This document shows, one piece after another, positions 6,858-15,258 of a stretch of 40,471 bases of DNA. The translations under genes and the position numbers were made by a program. Source of the stretch: Desulfobulbus sp. (GTDB taxonomy: Bacteria; Desulfobacterota; Desulfobulbia; Desulfobulbales; Desulfobulbaceae); contig JAITGO010000004.1 of the NCBI GenBank assembly GCA_031280615.1, positions 1-40,471 of the forward strand. The letters are read 5' to 3'. Below the pieces are notes generated by a model that was not told the DNA's origin, did no database searches, and was given only the letters and a program-made list of their open reading frames with translations. Numbering within the stretch: the stretch's first letter is position 1; every line of letters begins with the position of its first letter.

Positions 6858-7526
6858 ATGCCGCACCGACAACCGTTGCCAATGAAGACACCTCACCGCC
6901 CCGGCCCTCCCCTGCCCCCATCCTCGACAAACAAAGCGTTCGGTCCACAGCAACTGCTCGCCCTGGCCATCGCCTTAGGCGCAACGGACGCGGTGCTGCT
7001 GCCGGTCGAGGCCTTGGTCGTCGAAGAGCGGTATGCGGCCATGTGTGCGGCCCCGCACCGCTGCCCCAGCTATGGCCTGGCGCCGGGATGCCCGCCCCAT
7101 GCCCCCTCGCCCGCAGATTTTCGGGCCAGGCTCGCCGGGTTTTCTTTGGTCGCGGTGTTCAAGATCGATGTCCCGGCCGCGGATTTGCTGAACGACAACC
7201 GGCTGCCCGTTGCCCGCTCCATCCACCGGATCGCCGCCCACCTGGAACGGGCCGCCCCAGGGCTTGGTTTTATCCGGGCCTGCGGCATGGCCGCCGGTTC
7301 CTGCAAGGAATTATTCTGTGCCGATGCGCCAACCTGCGCGGTGCTGGACGGCTCTCACCCTTGCCAGCATCCAGATCTGGCCCGGCCCTCGATTTCCGCC
7401 GTGGGGATCGATTTTGCGGCGTTGGCCGATCGGGCTGGCTGGCCCTTTGCCCGCATCGATTCCCAAACCAAGGAGGGCGAACCGCCCGCCATGGGGCTCA
7501 TGGCCGGATTGGTGCTGCTTGCCTGA
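6858..7526 (+). CDS. DUF2284 predicted metal-binding protein
   Basis: About 222 residues, with start uncertain (ATG at 6858 or 6882, neither with a strong Shine-Dalgarno). The cysteine pattern is that of DUF2284: CAAPHRCPSYGLAPGCPPHA in the first third, CGMAAGSCKELFC in the middle and CAVLDGSHPC after it. These cysteines probably bind a metal or iron-sulfur cluster. DUF2284 proteins are common in anaerobes and methanogens and their function is unknown. It follows the flavodoxin-like gene by 65 bases, which suggests a redox partner relationship. The first 30 residues are proline-rich and may be untranslated. Confidence 0.75.
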   Translation: MPHRQPLPMKTPHRPGPPLPPSSTNKAFGPQQLLALAIALGATDAVLLPVEALVVEERYAAMCAAPHRCPSYGLAPGCPPHAPSPADFRARLAGFSLVAVFKIDVPAADLLNDNRLPVARSIHRIAAHLERAAPGLGFIRACGMAAGSCKELFCADAPTCAVLDGSHPCQHPDLARPSISAVGIDFAALADRAGWPFARIDSQTKEGEPPAMGLMAGLVLLA

Positions 7527-7585
7527 TCCGCCATACTCCACCACGTTTTTTCAATCCATTCCGCTGTACAATCAGGAAAAAAGCA

Positions 7586-7864
7586 ATGCATACCGACGAA
7601 TACGAAATTTCCATCAACCGTGAGCTGAACCATCACCAGCATGTGGTCAAAAAAATCCGGGTAGCGCTGGCGGAACGACGGCAACGCTACACGATGGATT
7701 ATGCGGAAGCGGCCGAGGCCGCAGCGGCAGGGCGCCTTGTTATCACCGCCAAGGAATTGGCGGCCTGGCAGGAAGACGTCGAGGCGCTGCCCCAATGGGA
7801 ACAGCGCCTCGAGGAGTATCGCAAGGCCTTGGCTATGATGCGGATCTCAGCCTCGCGGTCTTAG
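7586..7864 (+). CDS. Small helical protein of unknown function
   Basis: A 92-residue protein with ATG at 7586 preceded by AGGA. It is mostly charged helix (NHHQHVVKKIRVALAERRQR, then alanine/glutamate-rich segments and a QWEQRLEEYRKAL heptad-like end), with no cysteine, signal peptide or membrane segment. I do not recognise a family. It ends 13 bases from the stop of the opposing small membrane gene. Confidence 0.55.
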   Translation: MHTDEYEISINRELNHHQHVVKKIRVALAERRQRYTMDYAEAAEAAAAGRLVITAKELAAWQEDVEALPQWEQRLEEYRKALAMMRISASRS

Positions 7865-7877
7865 GTGATCGGACGAA

Positions 7878-8042
7878 TCAGTGGCCGCCCGGAAAGAGCC
7901 ACTGGCTCAGCCAATACAGGATGAACAGGGAGCCGACCCCGATGCCGATGGACCACCGAATCAGGGACAGTTCGGCGGGTAGCAGGGGTTCGTATTCCAT
8001 TTTCTTGATTTCGTCAGCGACTTTCGGTTGCTGTTGTTCCAT
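7878..8042 (-). CDS. 54-residue membrane protein after YeiH-type exporter
   Basis: ATG at 8042 with a strong GGAGG eight bases upstream. The product is 54 residues: a polar N-terminus rich in Gln, Lys and Glu, then one membrane segment (SIGIGVGSLFILYWLSQWLF, residues 31-50) and a short GGH tail. It lies 15 bases after the exporter stop on the same strand, so it is probably co-expressed and may be an accessory subunit. No family recognised; easily missed because of its length. Confidence 0.75.
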   Translation of the reverse strand: MEQQQPKVADEIKKMEYEPLLPAELSLIRWSIGIGVGSLFILYWLSQWLFPGGH

Positions 8043-8057
8043 TGTATGACCTCCGTA

Positions 8058-9830
8058 CTAAATGGTGGGCGGCTTGACGCCGTGGAAAAAGAGCCATGAG
8101 ATGAACAGGCCGACCCAAATGATGAAGCCGAACAGGCTGATGCAATAGACCGCGGCCAGCTTGCCTAGGCCCTCCTGCATCAGCTTCTTGAAGTTGGACA
8201 CCAAGCCGATGGTAAAGAAGCAGAGCAGGAAGAACAGGCCCCTGAAGACATCGCCCTGGTTGCTGGAGGACTTGGCCTGGCCCAGGAAACTCTTGGGTTC
8301 CTTGATCTTGTCGTTCACCTCTTTCTGCTGGGCCTTGACGCCATCGAGCTCCTTCTTCAAACCGGCCAGTGCCGCCGTATCGGTGGTGGCCTTCATCTTG
8401 GTCTCGATCGAGGTGACCGAAGCCTTCAACTCGGCCAGTTCCTTATCGGCCGGACCCATGACCTTGGCTGCCGGCCAACACATGACCACCAGGATGACGA
8501 AGGTGAGCACGTAGCCGATGACGAATTTGGGGAAACGGTGCCAGATCTCGCCGGCATTCACTTTCTGGCCCGGTTTGACATCGATCTTGGCTACCCAGAT
8601 GTAGGCCAGCAAGAATGCCCAGACCCCGATGAAGATATCGATGAACATCTTGACCGTGGTGGCGGTCATGGTGATCCAGCCCTCGGCGTAATTGATGCCG
8701 GCGGCATCCAGGGCCTGGGCCCGGATCAGGGCGTCGGTGATGGCGCCGCTGGCAATGGCGCCGCCGTCGGACTTCACCGCCAAACCCATCCAGGCGCCGG
8801 CGACCAACGGCTCGGTCCAAAGGAAGAACTTGGCCAGAAACGGCAGGATCACCATTTCAATGGCCACGAAGATAACCACCAGCGAGGACACCATGATCGG
8901 CACGATGGGCCGGGCCCGGATGGCGCCACCGGTGGCGATGGAAGCGGACACGCCGCAGATCGAGATGCCGGAAGCCAGCGGGGCCGACCATTCGCGGCTG
9001 AACTTGAAATACTTGCGGGCAATGTAGTAGACCACGGCCCAATAGATGAGATAGGCCTCGACAATGGCGCAGAATCCCCGGAACATGATGTTCGAGGCCA
9101 AACCGAAGGACTCGGCGGCCTTGATGCCCAGGCCGGCGCCCATGATGACGATACCGGTTTTGATGTACAGTTCCGGCCGGGCCGCCTCTTTCATCGAGTT
9201 GGCCAGTCCCGGGAACAGGTTGCCGATGATCAGGCCGAGCACCAGGGCGAGGATGAAGCCGAACTCACCGCTCATGCTCAGGGCCCAGCGAATGCCGAAC
9301 TTGGCGGCCTGCTCCTTGGTGGCGGCGATATAGCCCCAGTGCCCCATGAACCAGCAGAGGTAGCTGAGCCAGAAGGCCAGGGTGAAACCGAACATGAATT
9401 TCGGCACGTTGGCGCCCAGGGCGACCGCGCCCAGGGTCATGACCACCAGGGCGAACACATAGGTCAGCACCACCGACACGATGGGCGACATGCCCGCCTT
9501 CTTGTACTGCTGCCCCACCTGCAGGGTGGAGGCATCGCCTTCGATGGTGACGGTCGCGTCCTTGCCGTCCTTGGTTTTCAGGGTCAGCTTCTGGCCGTCG
9601 ATCTTGGTGATCTCCCCTTCCACTCCCTTGTACTTGGAAGATACAGTGCTGATCGCCTTGGTCGGATCCACCCAAACCCCTGCTTTCGCTCCCCAGCCCA
9701 GAAGATCCGTTCCCTTGAACGAACCCAGGCTGAGGCCGAAAATGACGAGACCCAGAATCAGCGCCAGCCAATCCTCGCTGATCCAGCCCCCTCCTCCTTC
9801 CTGTTTGCCTTGCATGACTTCTTGTGCCAT
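8058..9830 (-). CDS. YeiH/UPF0324-family putative sulfate exporter, long form
   Basis: A 590-residue membrane protein beginning at the ATG preceded by AAAAGGAGG. The core matches the YeiH (UPF0324) family: IKTGIVIMGAGLGIKAAE, SGISICGVSASIATGGAI and GAWMGLAVKSDGGAIASGAI, with about ten membrane segments. Typical members have about 340 residues. Here two regions are extra: a beta-rich insert after the first membrane helix (about residues 60-112, GVEGEITKIDGQKLTLKTKD) and a charged coiled-coil segment (about 485-540) before the last membrane helices. The family is annotated as sulfate or sulfonate exporter with little direct proof. The two-component system just upstream on the same strand probably controls it. 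Confidence 0.8.
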   Translation of the reverse strand: MAQEVMQGKQEGGGGWISEDWLALILGLVIFGLSLGSFKGTDLLGWGAKAGVWVDPTKAISTVSSKYKGVEGEITKIDGQKLTLKTKDGKDATVTIEGDASTLQVGQQYKKAGMSPIVSVVLTYVFALVVMTLGAVALGANVPKFMFGFTLAFWLSYLCWFMGHWGYIAATKEQAAKFGIRWALSMSGEFGFILALVLGLIIGNLFPGLANSMKEAARPELYIKTGIVIMGAGLGIKAAESFGLASNIMFRGFCAIVEAYLIYWAVVYYIARKYFKFSREWSAPLASGISICGVSASIATGGAIRARPIVPIMVSSLVVIFVAIEMVILPFLAKFFLWTEPLVAGAWMGLAVKSDGGAIASGAITDALIRAQALDAAGINYAEGWITMTATTVKMFIDIFIGVWAFLLAYIWVAKIDVKPGQKVNAGEIWHRFPKFVIGYVLTFVILVVMCWPAAKVMGPADKELAELKASVTSIETKMKATTDTAALAGLKKELDGVKAQQKEVNDKIKEPKSFLGQAKSSSNQGDVFRGLFFLLCFFTIGLVSNFKKLMQEGLGKLAAVYCISLFGFIIWVGLFISWLFFHGVKPPTI

Positions 9831-9860
9831 AAAGCCTCCTTTTTTGGTGAATGACAAGCT

Positions 9861-9884
9861 CGTGAAACCGGCTGTGGTTTCACG
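9861..9884. promoter_or_regulatory. Perfect inverted repeat in exporter leader
   Basis: CGTGAAACC, six bases, GGTTTCACG. It lies 30 bases upstream of the exporter start and about 60 bases after the regulator stop. There is no T run, so it is more likely an operator or leader hairpin than a terminator. Confidence 0.45.
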
Positions 9885-9945
9885 GGTTCTTCCTCTTGCT
9901 CCCATGTCGGCGGCAGCCGGAGCAGCCTCCGAAAAGTAAAAAAAA

Positions 9946-11406
9946 TTACTGGCCCTTGACCCGGAAAACGGCCGCCTGCTCGCCCAACCGCGCCAGGATT
10001 TTCTGGACCGCCACCCGCGACAGCCCTGAAATGCGGGCGGCCTCGGATACATTGCCCTTGGTTCTCGTCAGCAGATCGCGGACATAGTCAAGGGTAAAGG
10101 CGTTGACCACCTCGGCCTTGGCCTCCTTGTAGGCCATCGGCGCGCCTGTCGATCCGGCCAGGCCGCCTGCCCGGCCTCCCGGTCGCTTGGCATTGCCGAG
10201 CACGGTATCGACCAGGGCCAGATCCATCCGCTCGCCGGTGCAAAAAACGGCCATCCTGCGGATGAAGCTCTGCAATTCCCGTACATTGCCCGGCCAGTCG
10301 CAGGCCGACATCCATTGCAGCACCTCCGGGGTCAATTCCTTATCGGCCAATCCCATCTCCAGGCAGGTCCAGCGCAGGAAATGACGGGCCAGCAAGGGGA
10401 TGTCCTCGACCCGCTCCCGCAGGGGCGGCAGCAGGACGGTCAAGACGTTGAGGCGATAGTAGAGATCCTCGCGAAAGGTCTTGTGCTCCAGGCTGGCTTC
10501 CAGGTCCCGATTGGTGGATGAGATGATCCGCACATCCACGGTTTGGTTGCTGTTGGCGCCCACCGGCCGGATTTCCCCGTTTTGCAGGCAACGCAACAGC
10601 TTGATCTGCACTGCCGGGCTGATGTCGCCGATCTCGTCCAGATGGATGGAGCCGGTGTGGGCCACCGAAAACAGCCCCTTGCGGTCCCGATCCGCACCGG
10701 TGAAGGCACCCCGGACATGGCCGAACAGCTCGCTCTCCAGCAGATTTTCCGGGATGGAGGGACAGTTGACCCCCAGAAACGGTCGGGCCGCCCTGGTCCC
10801 GATGCGATGGATCAGCCGGGCCACCAATTCCTTGCCGGTGCCGGATTCGCCCCTGATCAGCACCGGGTAATCCGACTGGGCCACCGCGGCCACGGTCTGC
10901 CGCAGTCTGCGCATGGCCGCGCCCTCGCCGACCAACTCTTCCTGGCTCTCCTGGCGCAGAACGATCTGGCGCAGCCGGTTGTTTTCCGCCAGCAGCCGGC
11001 TCCGTTCCAGCCCCTTGGCCACCACTCGGAAAAGCTGCTCCGGCTCGATAGGCTTGGTAAGGAAATCGTAGGCCCCGGTGCGCAGCGCCTCCACCGCCGT
11101 CTCGATGGTGCCGTAGGCGCTCAGCACCACCACGCTGAGATCGGGCTGGAATCCAAGGGCCTCGGCCAGCAGTTGCATGCCGCTCATTTCCGGCATGCGC
11201 AAATCGGTGATCATCAGCTGCACCGGGCCGCGGGCCAGCAGTTGCAGGGCCTCCTTGCCGCTGTGGGCAGCCTCGACCCGGGCCTCGCGGAAATGGCCGG
11301 ACACCAGTCGCGCCAGACCGTGGACGAAATCCTGCTCGTCGTCGACAATGACGATGCCGATCTGCTCCGCCGGATCGTGGGCGGGCGGCGCGCTCAAATC
11401 GTTCAT
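9946..11406 (-). CDS. NtrC-family sigma-54-dependent response regulator
   Basis: A 486-residue three-domain regulator. The receiver has acidic residues Asp22-Asp23 and phosphoacceptor Asp68 in MITDLRMPEMSG, with Lys in FLTKPIEPEQL. The AAA+ domain has Walker A GESGTGKE, the sigma-54 contact loop GAFTGA, the Walker B-region motif LDEIGDIS and an arginine-finger region. The C-terminal Fis-type HTH is GNVSEAARISGLSRVAVQKI. It needs RpoN to open promoters. The ATG overlaps the kinase stop (ATGA) and has GGAGGA upstream, so kinase and regulator form a coupled pair. I see no consensus sigma-54 promoter (TGGC-N-TTGC) upstream of the exporter or of itself, so its targets are open. Confidence 0.95.
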   Translation of the reverse strand: MNDLSAPPAHDPAEQIGIVIVDDEQDFVHGLARLVSGHFREARVEAAHSGKEALQLLARGPVQLMITDLRMPEMSGMQLLAEALGFQPDLSVVVLSAYGTIETAVEALRTGAYDFLTKPIEPEQLFRVVAKGLERSRLLAENNRLRQIVLRQESQEELVGEGAAMRRLRQTVAAVAQSDYPVLIRGESGTGKELVARLIHRIGTRAARPFLGVNCPSIPENLLESELFGHVRGAFTGADRDRKGLFSVAHTGSIHLDEIGDISPAVQIKLLRCLQNGEIRPVGANSNQTVDVRIISSTNRDLEASLEHKTFREDLYYRLNVLTVLLPPLRERVEDIPLLARHFLRWTCLEMGLADKELTPEVLQWMSACDWPGNVRELQSFIRRMAVFCTGERMDLALVDTVLGNAKRPGGRAGGLAGSTGAPMAYKEAKAEVVNAFTLDYVRDLLTRTKGNVSEAARISGLSRVAVQKILARLGEQAAVFRVKGQ

Positions 11407-13847
11407 GCCGCGTCCTCCGTGGCAATGGCCGTCTCGAGAAGGGCTTGGCCGGACACCCGCGGCAGCATCACCGAAAACCGCGCCCCGCCCAAATCGGGCG
11501 AACGGCCGACCTCGACCGTGCCGTCGACATCGGTGACCATGCCGTAGACCACGGTCAAGCCCAGGCCGCTGCCGGCCCCGATTTCCTTGGTGGAGAAGAA
11601 GGGGTCGAAGATGTGGGCTTCGTTTTCGGCGGCCACGCCGGGCCCGTTGTCCTCGACCTCGATCCCGACCGTGTCGGTGCGCACCGGGCTGACACGAATG
11701 CGGATAGTCCCGGTCTGTTCGGCCACGGCGTCGAGCCCGTTGATCACCAGGTTGCTGAGCACCTGCTCCAGTTCGCCGACCCCAATCCGGACCATCAAGG
11801 GCCGTTCGGTGCAGCTCAAGCTGACGCGCACCCCCTTCTTCACCGCCTGCACCGAGAAGACCTCCGCAATGGCCGAAGCCACCGCGCAGGCATCGGCAAT
11901 GCCCGAGCCGGCGGCCTTGGGCCGGGCGAAATTGAGCAGATCCTGCAATACCCGCTGGGCCTGACGGGTATGGCGCTCGATGATCTCCAAATCGGCGATC
12001 TGCTGCCCGTCGGTGATGGCTTGCCGCAACAGGCCGGCATAGCAGAGAATCACTCCCAGGGGATTGTTGATCTCGTGGGCCAGGCCGGCGGTTAGTTTGC
12101 CCACCGTGGCCATGCGCTCCGACTGCCAGACCTGCATTTGCATCCGCTTTTCCATGGTGGTCTCCCGGAGGTACACCACCGCCTGCTCGGCCACGCCCTC
12201 GCGCCCCCGGATCGGGTACAACGATAAAGCGAACGTGCGCCCTCCTTCGAGGCTGACTTCGCGCAACTCCGGCACCCCCCGACCGATGGTGTCCGGCAGG
12301 GAGCAATGGCCGGCGTCGAACAGGGCCAGGATGTTGCCGTCAATGCGCTCGCCGCCGGTCAGTTCCTGGGTCAGGGTCCGGGCGGCCTGGTTGGCGGTGA
12401 GCACGGCGCAGTTGTTGTCCATCAGCACCAGGGGGTCGGAAATGCCTTCCACGATCGAGGCCAGGATGTTCATCTGGCGGAAGAGGCTGTCGATGGCGGT
12501 CAGGTTCTCGGCGGCGATGCCCAACTGCCGGCCCAGGGCCAGAAGCACGTCCCGATCGTGGCGCGCCGCCTCGTCCTCGCTTTGCCATTGCAGGATGAGC
12601 AACCCCTCGGCATTGCCGGTGCTCGATTCCACCGGCACGAAAATACGTCGATCCATGGCCACGCAGGTGCTGCCGGTCAGCACTTCGACATAATTGCCGG
12701 GCAACTGGGGCAGGGATTTTTCCTCCGGCCAGACAAAGGAACTCTGGGAGGCCATGGTGCAGACGTAGGCGATCTGCTCGGCCGCGAACCGCTCGCAGAT
12801 CCTGGGCAGGGAAAGACGCCAGAGTTCGGCCCGGGAGCGGCTTTTGTACATATCCTCGAGCAGGCGGACAAAAAGCCGGACATCGGCCCGCCGCGCCTCC
12901 ACCTCGCTGCTCAAGGCATCGGTGCGCTCCGCCACCATCAGGCGCAGGTTTTCGGCATAATTCTGCAACTGGCGCCGCGCCTCGAACAGGTGCTCGCCCA
13001 TCTGCTCCATGCCGTCCACCAACTCCTCGATTTCGTCGCCCTGCTCCAGCCGGCGCAACAGGGCCGATCCTTCGGCATCGGTGACGTTGCGGCGGAACAC
13101 GGTGTTGAGCCGCTTGAGGTTATTGACGACCAGGACCTTGAACAACAGGTTGGCGCTGAAGAAAACCAGCAGGACCGCCAGGGCGAAGAAGGCGAAATAA
13201 TTAAAAATGGTTTGTTCGATCCGGCCGACGCTGCCGTGCACCGAAATGCCGACGAAATCGACCCCGGCCACGTCGCCGGGATGCTTGCCGAAACCGCGCT
13301 CACCGTACAGGTCGATCAATTCGGTCGGGGCATCCTTGACCTGGCCGTGGCAGTACATGCAGCTTTCGTCGAACCGGACCGGCCGCACCATCAGGTAGTA
13401 CTGTTCATCGCGAATGGTCCGGTAGCCCTGCCATAAATCCAACTTGGGGTCGGCGCGGAAACGGCTGATCAGCTCGCGTTCCTGGTCGTTGGCCTCGTAA
13501 TCGGGATTGCGGGACCCGATCGCCACCCGGCGGAAGATGGTGCCGTCCTGGGGGGCGTTGATCGAAGCCATGATCTGGCGCGAAATGTAGGACGAGGACA
13601 TCGCCTGGATGACGAACTTGGTCGGCAGCCGCTCATACATGGCCGGTCGCAGCACATCGCGCACATAATGCTGGACCGCATCCACATGGTTGAGAATCAG
13701 CTTGGCCTTGTCCCGCACCTCTTCCTCCAGGACGTTGCGCATGTGCATGTAGAAACCGAGGGAAAAGGCGATCCCGAAAAACAGCACCGCCAGCATCAGG
13801 CCGGAGAGGAATTTGGTTTGAATCTTGTGCGGTTTGGGCAGATGCAT
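11403..13847 (-). CDS. Heme-c (DUF3365) sensor histidine kinase
   Basis: An 814-residue membrane sensor kinase. A first membrane helix (about 15-33) and a second (about 215-240) enclose a periplasmic DUF3365 (Tll0287-like) domain. That domain ends with Cys163-Met-Tyr-Cys166-His167, a CxxCH covalent heme-c site, so it probably senses redox state or a gas or ligand. A HAMP-like linker, a GAF-like region (about 340-450) and a PAS region (about 458-560) follow. The HisKA phosphoacceptor is His591 in GLAHEINNPLG, and the ATPase domain has N, G1 and G2 boxes (LVINGLDAV, DNGPGV, GSGLGL). The start at 13847 is chosen as the residue before the basic segment and membrane helix; the Shine-Dalgarno is weak. 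It is coupled to the NtrC-type regulator. Confidence 0.9.
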   Translation of the reverse strand: MHLPKPHKIQTKFLSGLMLAVLFFGIAFSLGFYMHMRNVLEEEVRDKAKLILNHVDAVQHYVRDVLRPAMYERLPTKFVIQAMSSSYISRQIMASINAPQDGTIFRRVAIGSRNPDYEANDQERELISRFRADPKLDLWQGYRTIRDEQYYLMVRPVRFDESCMYCHGQVKDAPTELIDLYGERGFGKHPGDVAGVDFVGISVHGSVGRIEQTIFNYFAFFALAVLLVFFSANLLFKVLVVNNLKRLNTVFRRNVTDAEGSALLRRLEQGDEIEELVDGMEQMGEHLFEARRQLQNYAENLRLMVAERTDALSSEVEARRADVRLFVRLLEDMYKSRSRAELWRLSLPRICERFAAEQIAYVCTMASQSSFVWPEEKSLPQLPGNYVEVLTGSTCVAMDRRIFVPVESSTGNAEGLLILQWQSEDEAARHDRDVLLALGRQLGIAAENLTAIDSLFRQMNILASIVEGISDPLVLMDNNCAVLTANQAARTLTQELTGGERIDGNILALFDAGHCSLPDTIGRGVPELREVSLEGGRTFALSLYPIRGREGVAEQAVVYLRETTMEKRMQMQVWQSERMATVGKLTAGLAHEINNPLGVILCYAGLLRQAITDGQQIADLEIIERHTRQAQRVLQDLLNFARPKAAGSGIADACAVASAIAEVFSVQAVKKGVRVSLSCTERPLMVRIGVGELEQVLSNLVINGLDAVAEQTGTIRIRVSPVRTDTVGIEVEDNGPGVAAENEAHIFDPFFSTKEIGAGSGLGLTVVYGMVTDVDGTVEVGRSPDLGGARFSVMLPRVSGQALLETAIATEDAA

Positions 13848-13986
13848 GGCCTGTCGATGGTGTGGTACTTCGGACTCGGAGGGGCAAACGGCGCCTTGCT
13901 CGGGCCTCGTGTTTCCACATGGCGACAATCAAGAATCGTGCCAAGGGAAGCGCTTCGTTTTTATCCAGGCAAAAACAGGGCGTTAC

Positions 13987-14005
13987 CCGGAGCGACTCGC
14001 TCCGG
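13987..14005. promoter_or_regulatory. Perfect palindrome in kinase leader
   Basis: CCGGAGCGA-C-TCGCTCCGG, nine-base arms around one base, about 140 bases upstream of the kinase start. It is either a small hairpin in the leader or an operator. Confidence 0.35.
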
Positions 14006-14028
14006 ATCGTTTGCGTGTGTTTGCAATT

Positions 14029-14067
14029 GATAACATAGGTTTACAGTAAGTGAAAACCTATGTTGTC
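14029..14067 (-). promoter_or_regulatory. Inverted repeat over a possible kinase promoter
   Basis: Fourteen-base arms (GATAACATAGGTTT and AAACCTATGTTGTC, 13 of 14 complementary) around 11 bases. On the minus strand TTGACA (14069-14064) lies at one edge, with a poor -10 (TGTAAA) 18 bases on. It could be an operator-covered promoter for the kinase-regulator pair, or the terminator of the hyp genes, though it lacks a T run. Confidence 0.4.
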
Positions 14068-14111
14068 AAATTATGCGGCTGGTAATTGTGCGGGGATGCA
14101 GCGGAAAACAA

Positions 14112-14840
14112 TCAATGGACGTGCGGGCTGCGCTGGGCGAGCAGCTGGCGCAGATAGGCCAGCCAGGTGGCAAAACCGTCGCCGGTGGTGGCGGACAGGG
14201 TGAGAATTTCCAGCTCCGGTTTCAGCAGGCGTGCCTGGCTGGCAGCCTCTTCCACCGAAAAATCGAAATGCGGCAACAGGTCGGACTTGGTGATCAACAC
14301 CAGGTCGGCACTCTTGAAGGTGGCCGGGTATTTGGCGGGCTTGTCCGAGCCTTCCGGAGTGGACAGCAGCACTACCCGCCGGTGCTCGCCGAGATCGAAG
14401 GTGGCCGGACAAACCAGGTTGCCGACGTTTTCGATGAAAATCAGATCGAACGGCCGACCCTTGGCAAAATGTTCGAGCACATGCAGGCCGCCGTGCACCA
14501 TGGGGGCGTCGAGATGGCAGGCCCCGCCGGTGGTCAGCTGCACTGCCGGCACGCCCTTGGCGCGGATGCGGTCGGCGTCGCGCTCGGTCTCGATGTCGCC
14601 CTCGATCACCCCGATGGCGCAGCTTGCCTTCAAGGCGTCGATAGTCCGCTCCAGGAGGGTGGTCTTGCCCGAACCCGGACTGGAAATCAGGTTGATGGCC
14701 AGGGCACCCATGTGCTCGATGTGGTGGCGGTTCGACTCCGCCTGTTTTTGGTTGGCCTCGAGCAGGCTCCGGTTGACCTCGACCACCTTGGTGTCGTGCC
14801 GGTGATGTTCGTGCAGTTGACAGCCGCAGGTATCGCACAT
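14112..14840 (-). CDS. hypB: Hydrogenase nickel-insertion GTPase HypB
   Basis: A 242-residue GTPase that delivers nickel to the hydrogenase large subunit together with HypA. The N-terminus MCDTCGC...HEHHRHD is a short metal-binding stretch, less His-rich than in nickel-storing forms. The P-loop is SSPGSGKTT (53-61); the switch cysteine-histidine GGACHLD binds metal at the dimer interface; DIETERDADR and ITKSDLL (the NKxD equivalent) complete the G domain. The ATG lies four bases after the hypA stop. It is the last gene of the operon; no clear terminator follows. Confidence 0.95.
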   Translation of the reverse strand: MCDTCGCQLHEHHRHDTKVVEVNRSLLEANQKQAESNRHHIEHMGALAINLISSPGSGKTTLLERTIDALKASCAIGVIEGDIETERDADRIRAKGVPAVQLTTGGACHLDAPMVHGGLHVLEHFAKGRPFDLIFIENVGNLVCPATFDLGEHRRVVLLSTPEGSDKPAKYPATFKSADLVLITKSDLLPHFDFSVEEAASQARLLKPELEILTLSATTGDGFATWLAYLRQLLAQRSPHVH

Positions 14841-14844
14841 GACG

Positions 14845-15231
14845 CTACTCCATTTCGAGTTGATTGAGAATCAGTTCGGTGCCGCCTTGCGGGGAAAGCC
14901 GGTTCGAACCGCACCACGGGCATTTCTTCGTCGCCAGGCCGCAACGAGCCAACTCCAGGCGGTCGCTCTGGCGGGGAAAGGGAATCACCGCCACTTTGCC
15001 GCAATCCAGGCAGCGGTATTCCGGGTCAGGGGTTTCCAGTTCCAGGTGGGCGTCGCGCACCGGCTCCTGCTCCTGTTTGAGGATGGAGAAGCCGAACTCG
15101 AACGAGTCGCGGACCACCCCGGAAAAGGGCCCCAGAGTCACCACCACCCGGCTGACCTTGCAGGCCCCGTGTTCGGCGGCCAGGGCCAGGATCTGCGTAA
15201 TCAGGCTCTGGGCCAGGGATAGTTCGTGCAT
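14845..15231 (-). CDS. hypA: Hydrogenase nickel metallochaperone HypA
   Basis: A 128-residue chaperone that binds nickel through the N-terminal Met-His-Glu (MHELSLAQSL) and zinc through two Cys pairs: CLDC (about 72-75) and CPWC near residue 107. It passes nickel to HypB and the large subunit. GGAG precedes the ATG and hypB follows after four bases. The length is slightly above the usual 113-118. Confidence 0.95.
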   Translation of the reverse strand: MHELSLAQSLITQILALAAEHGACKVSRVVVTLGPFSGVVRDSFEFGFSILKQEQEPVRDAHLELETPDPEYRCLDCGKVAVIPFPRQSDRLELARCGLATKKCPWCGSNRLSPQGGTELILNQLEME

Positions 15232-15258
15232 GCGCTCCTCCTTGGCGTGGCAGCCCGC

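Noticed and set aside
9831..9945. Sigma-54 promoter for the exporter
   Set aside because: No TGGC-N-TTGC pattern with proper spacing is visible, although the adjacent regulator is of sigma-54 type.
9831..10052. N-terminal extension of the exporter
   Set aside because: The ATG at 9830 has a perfect AAAAGGAGG and is followed by the first membrane helix; the extension would overlap the regulator gene.
11407..12306. Long N-terminal extension of the response regulator
   Set aside because: It is the kinase coding region read in another frame; the receiver domain starts right after the ATG at 11406.
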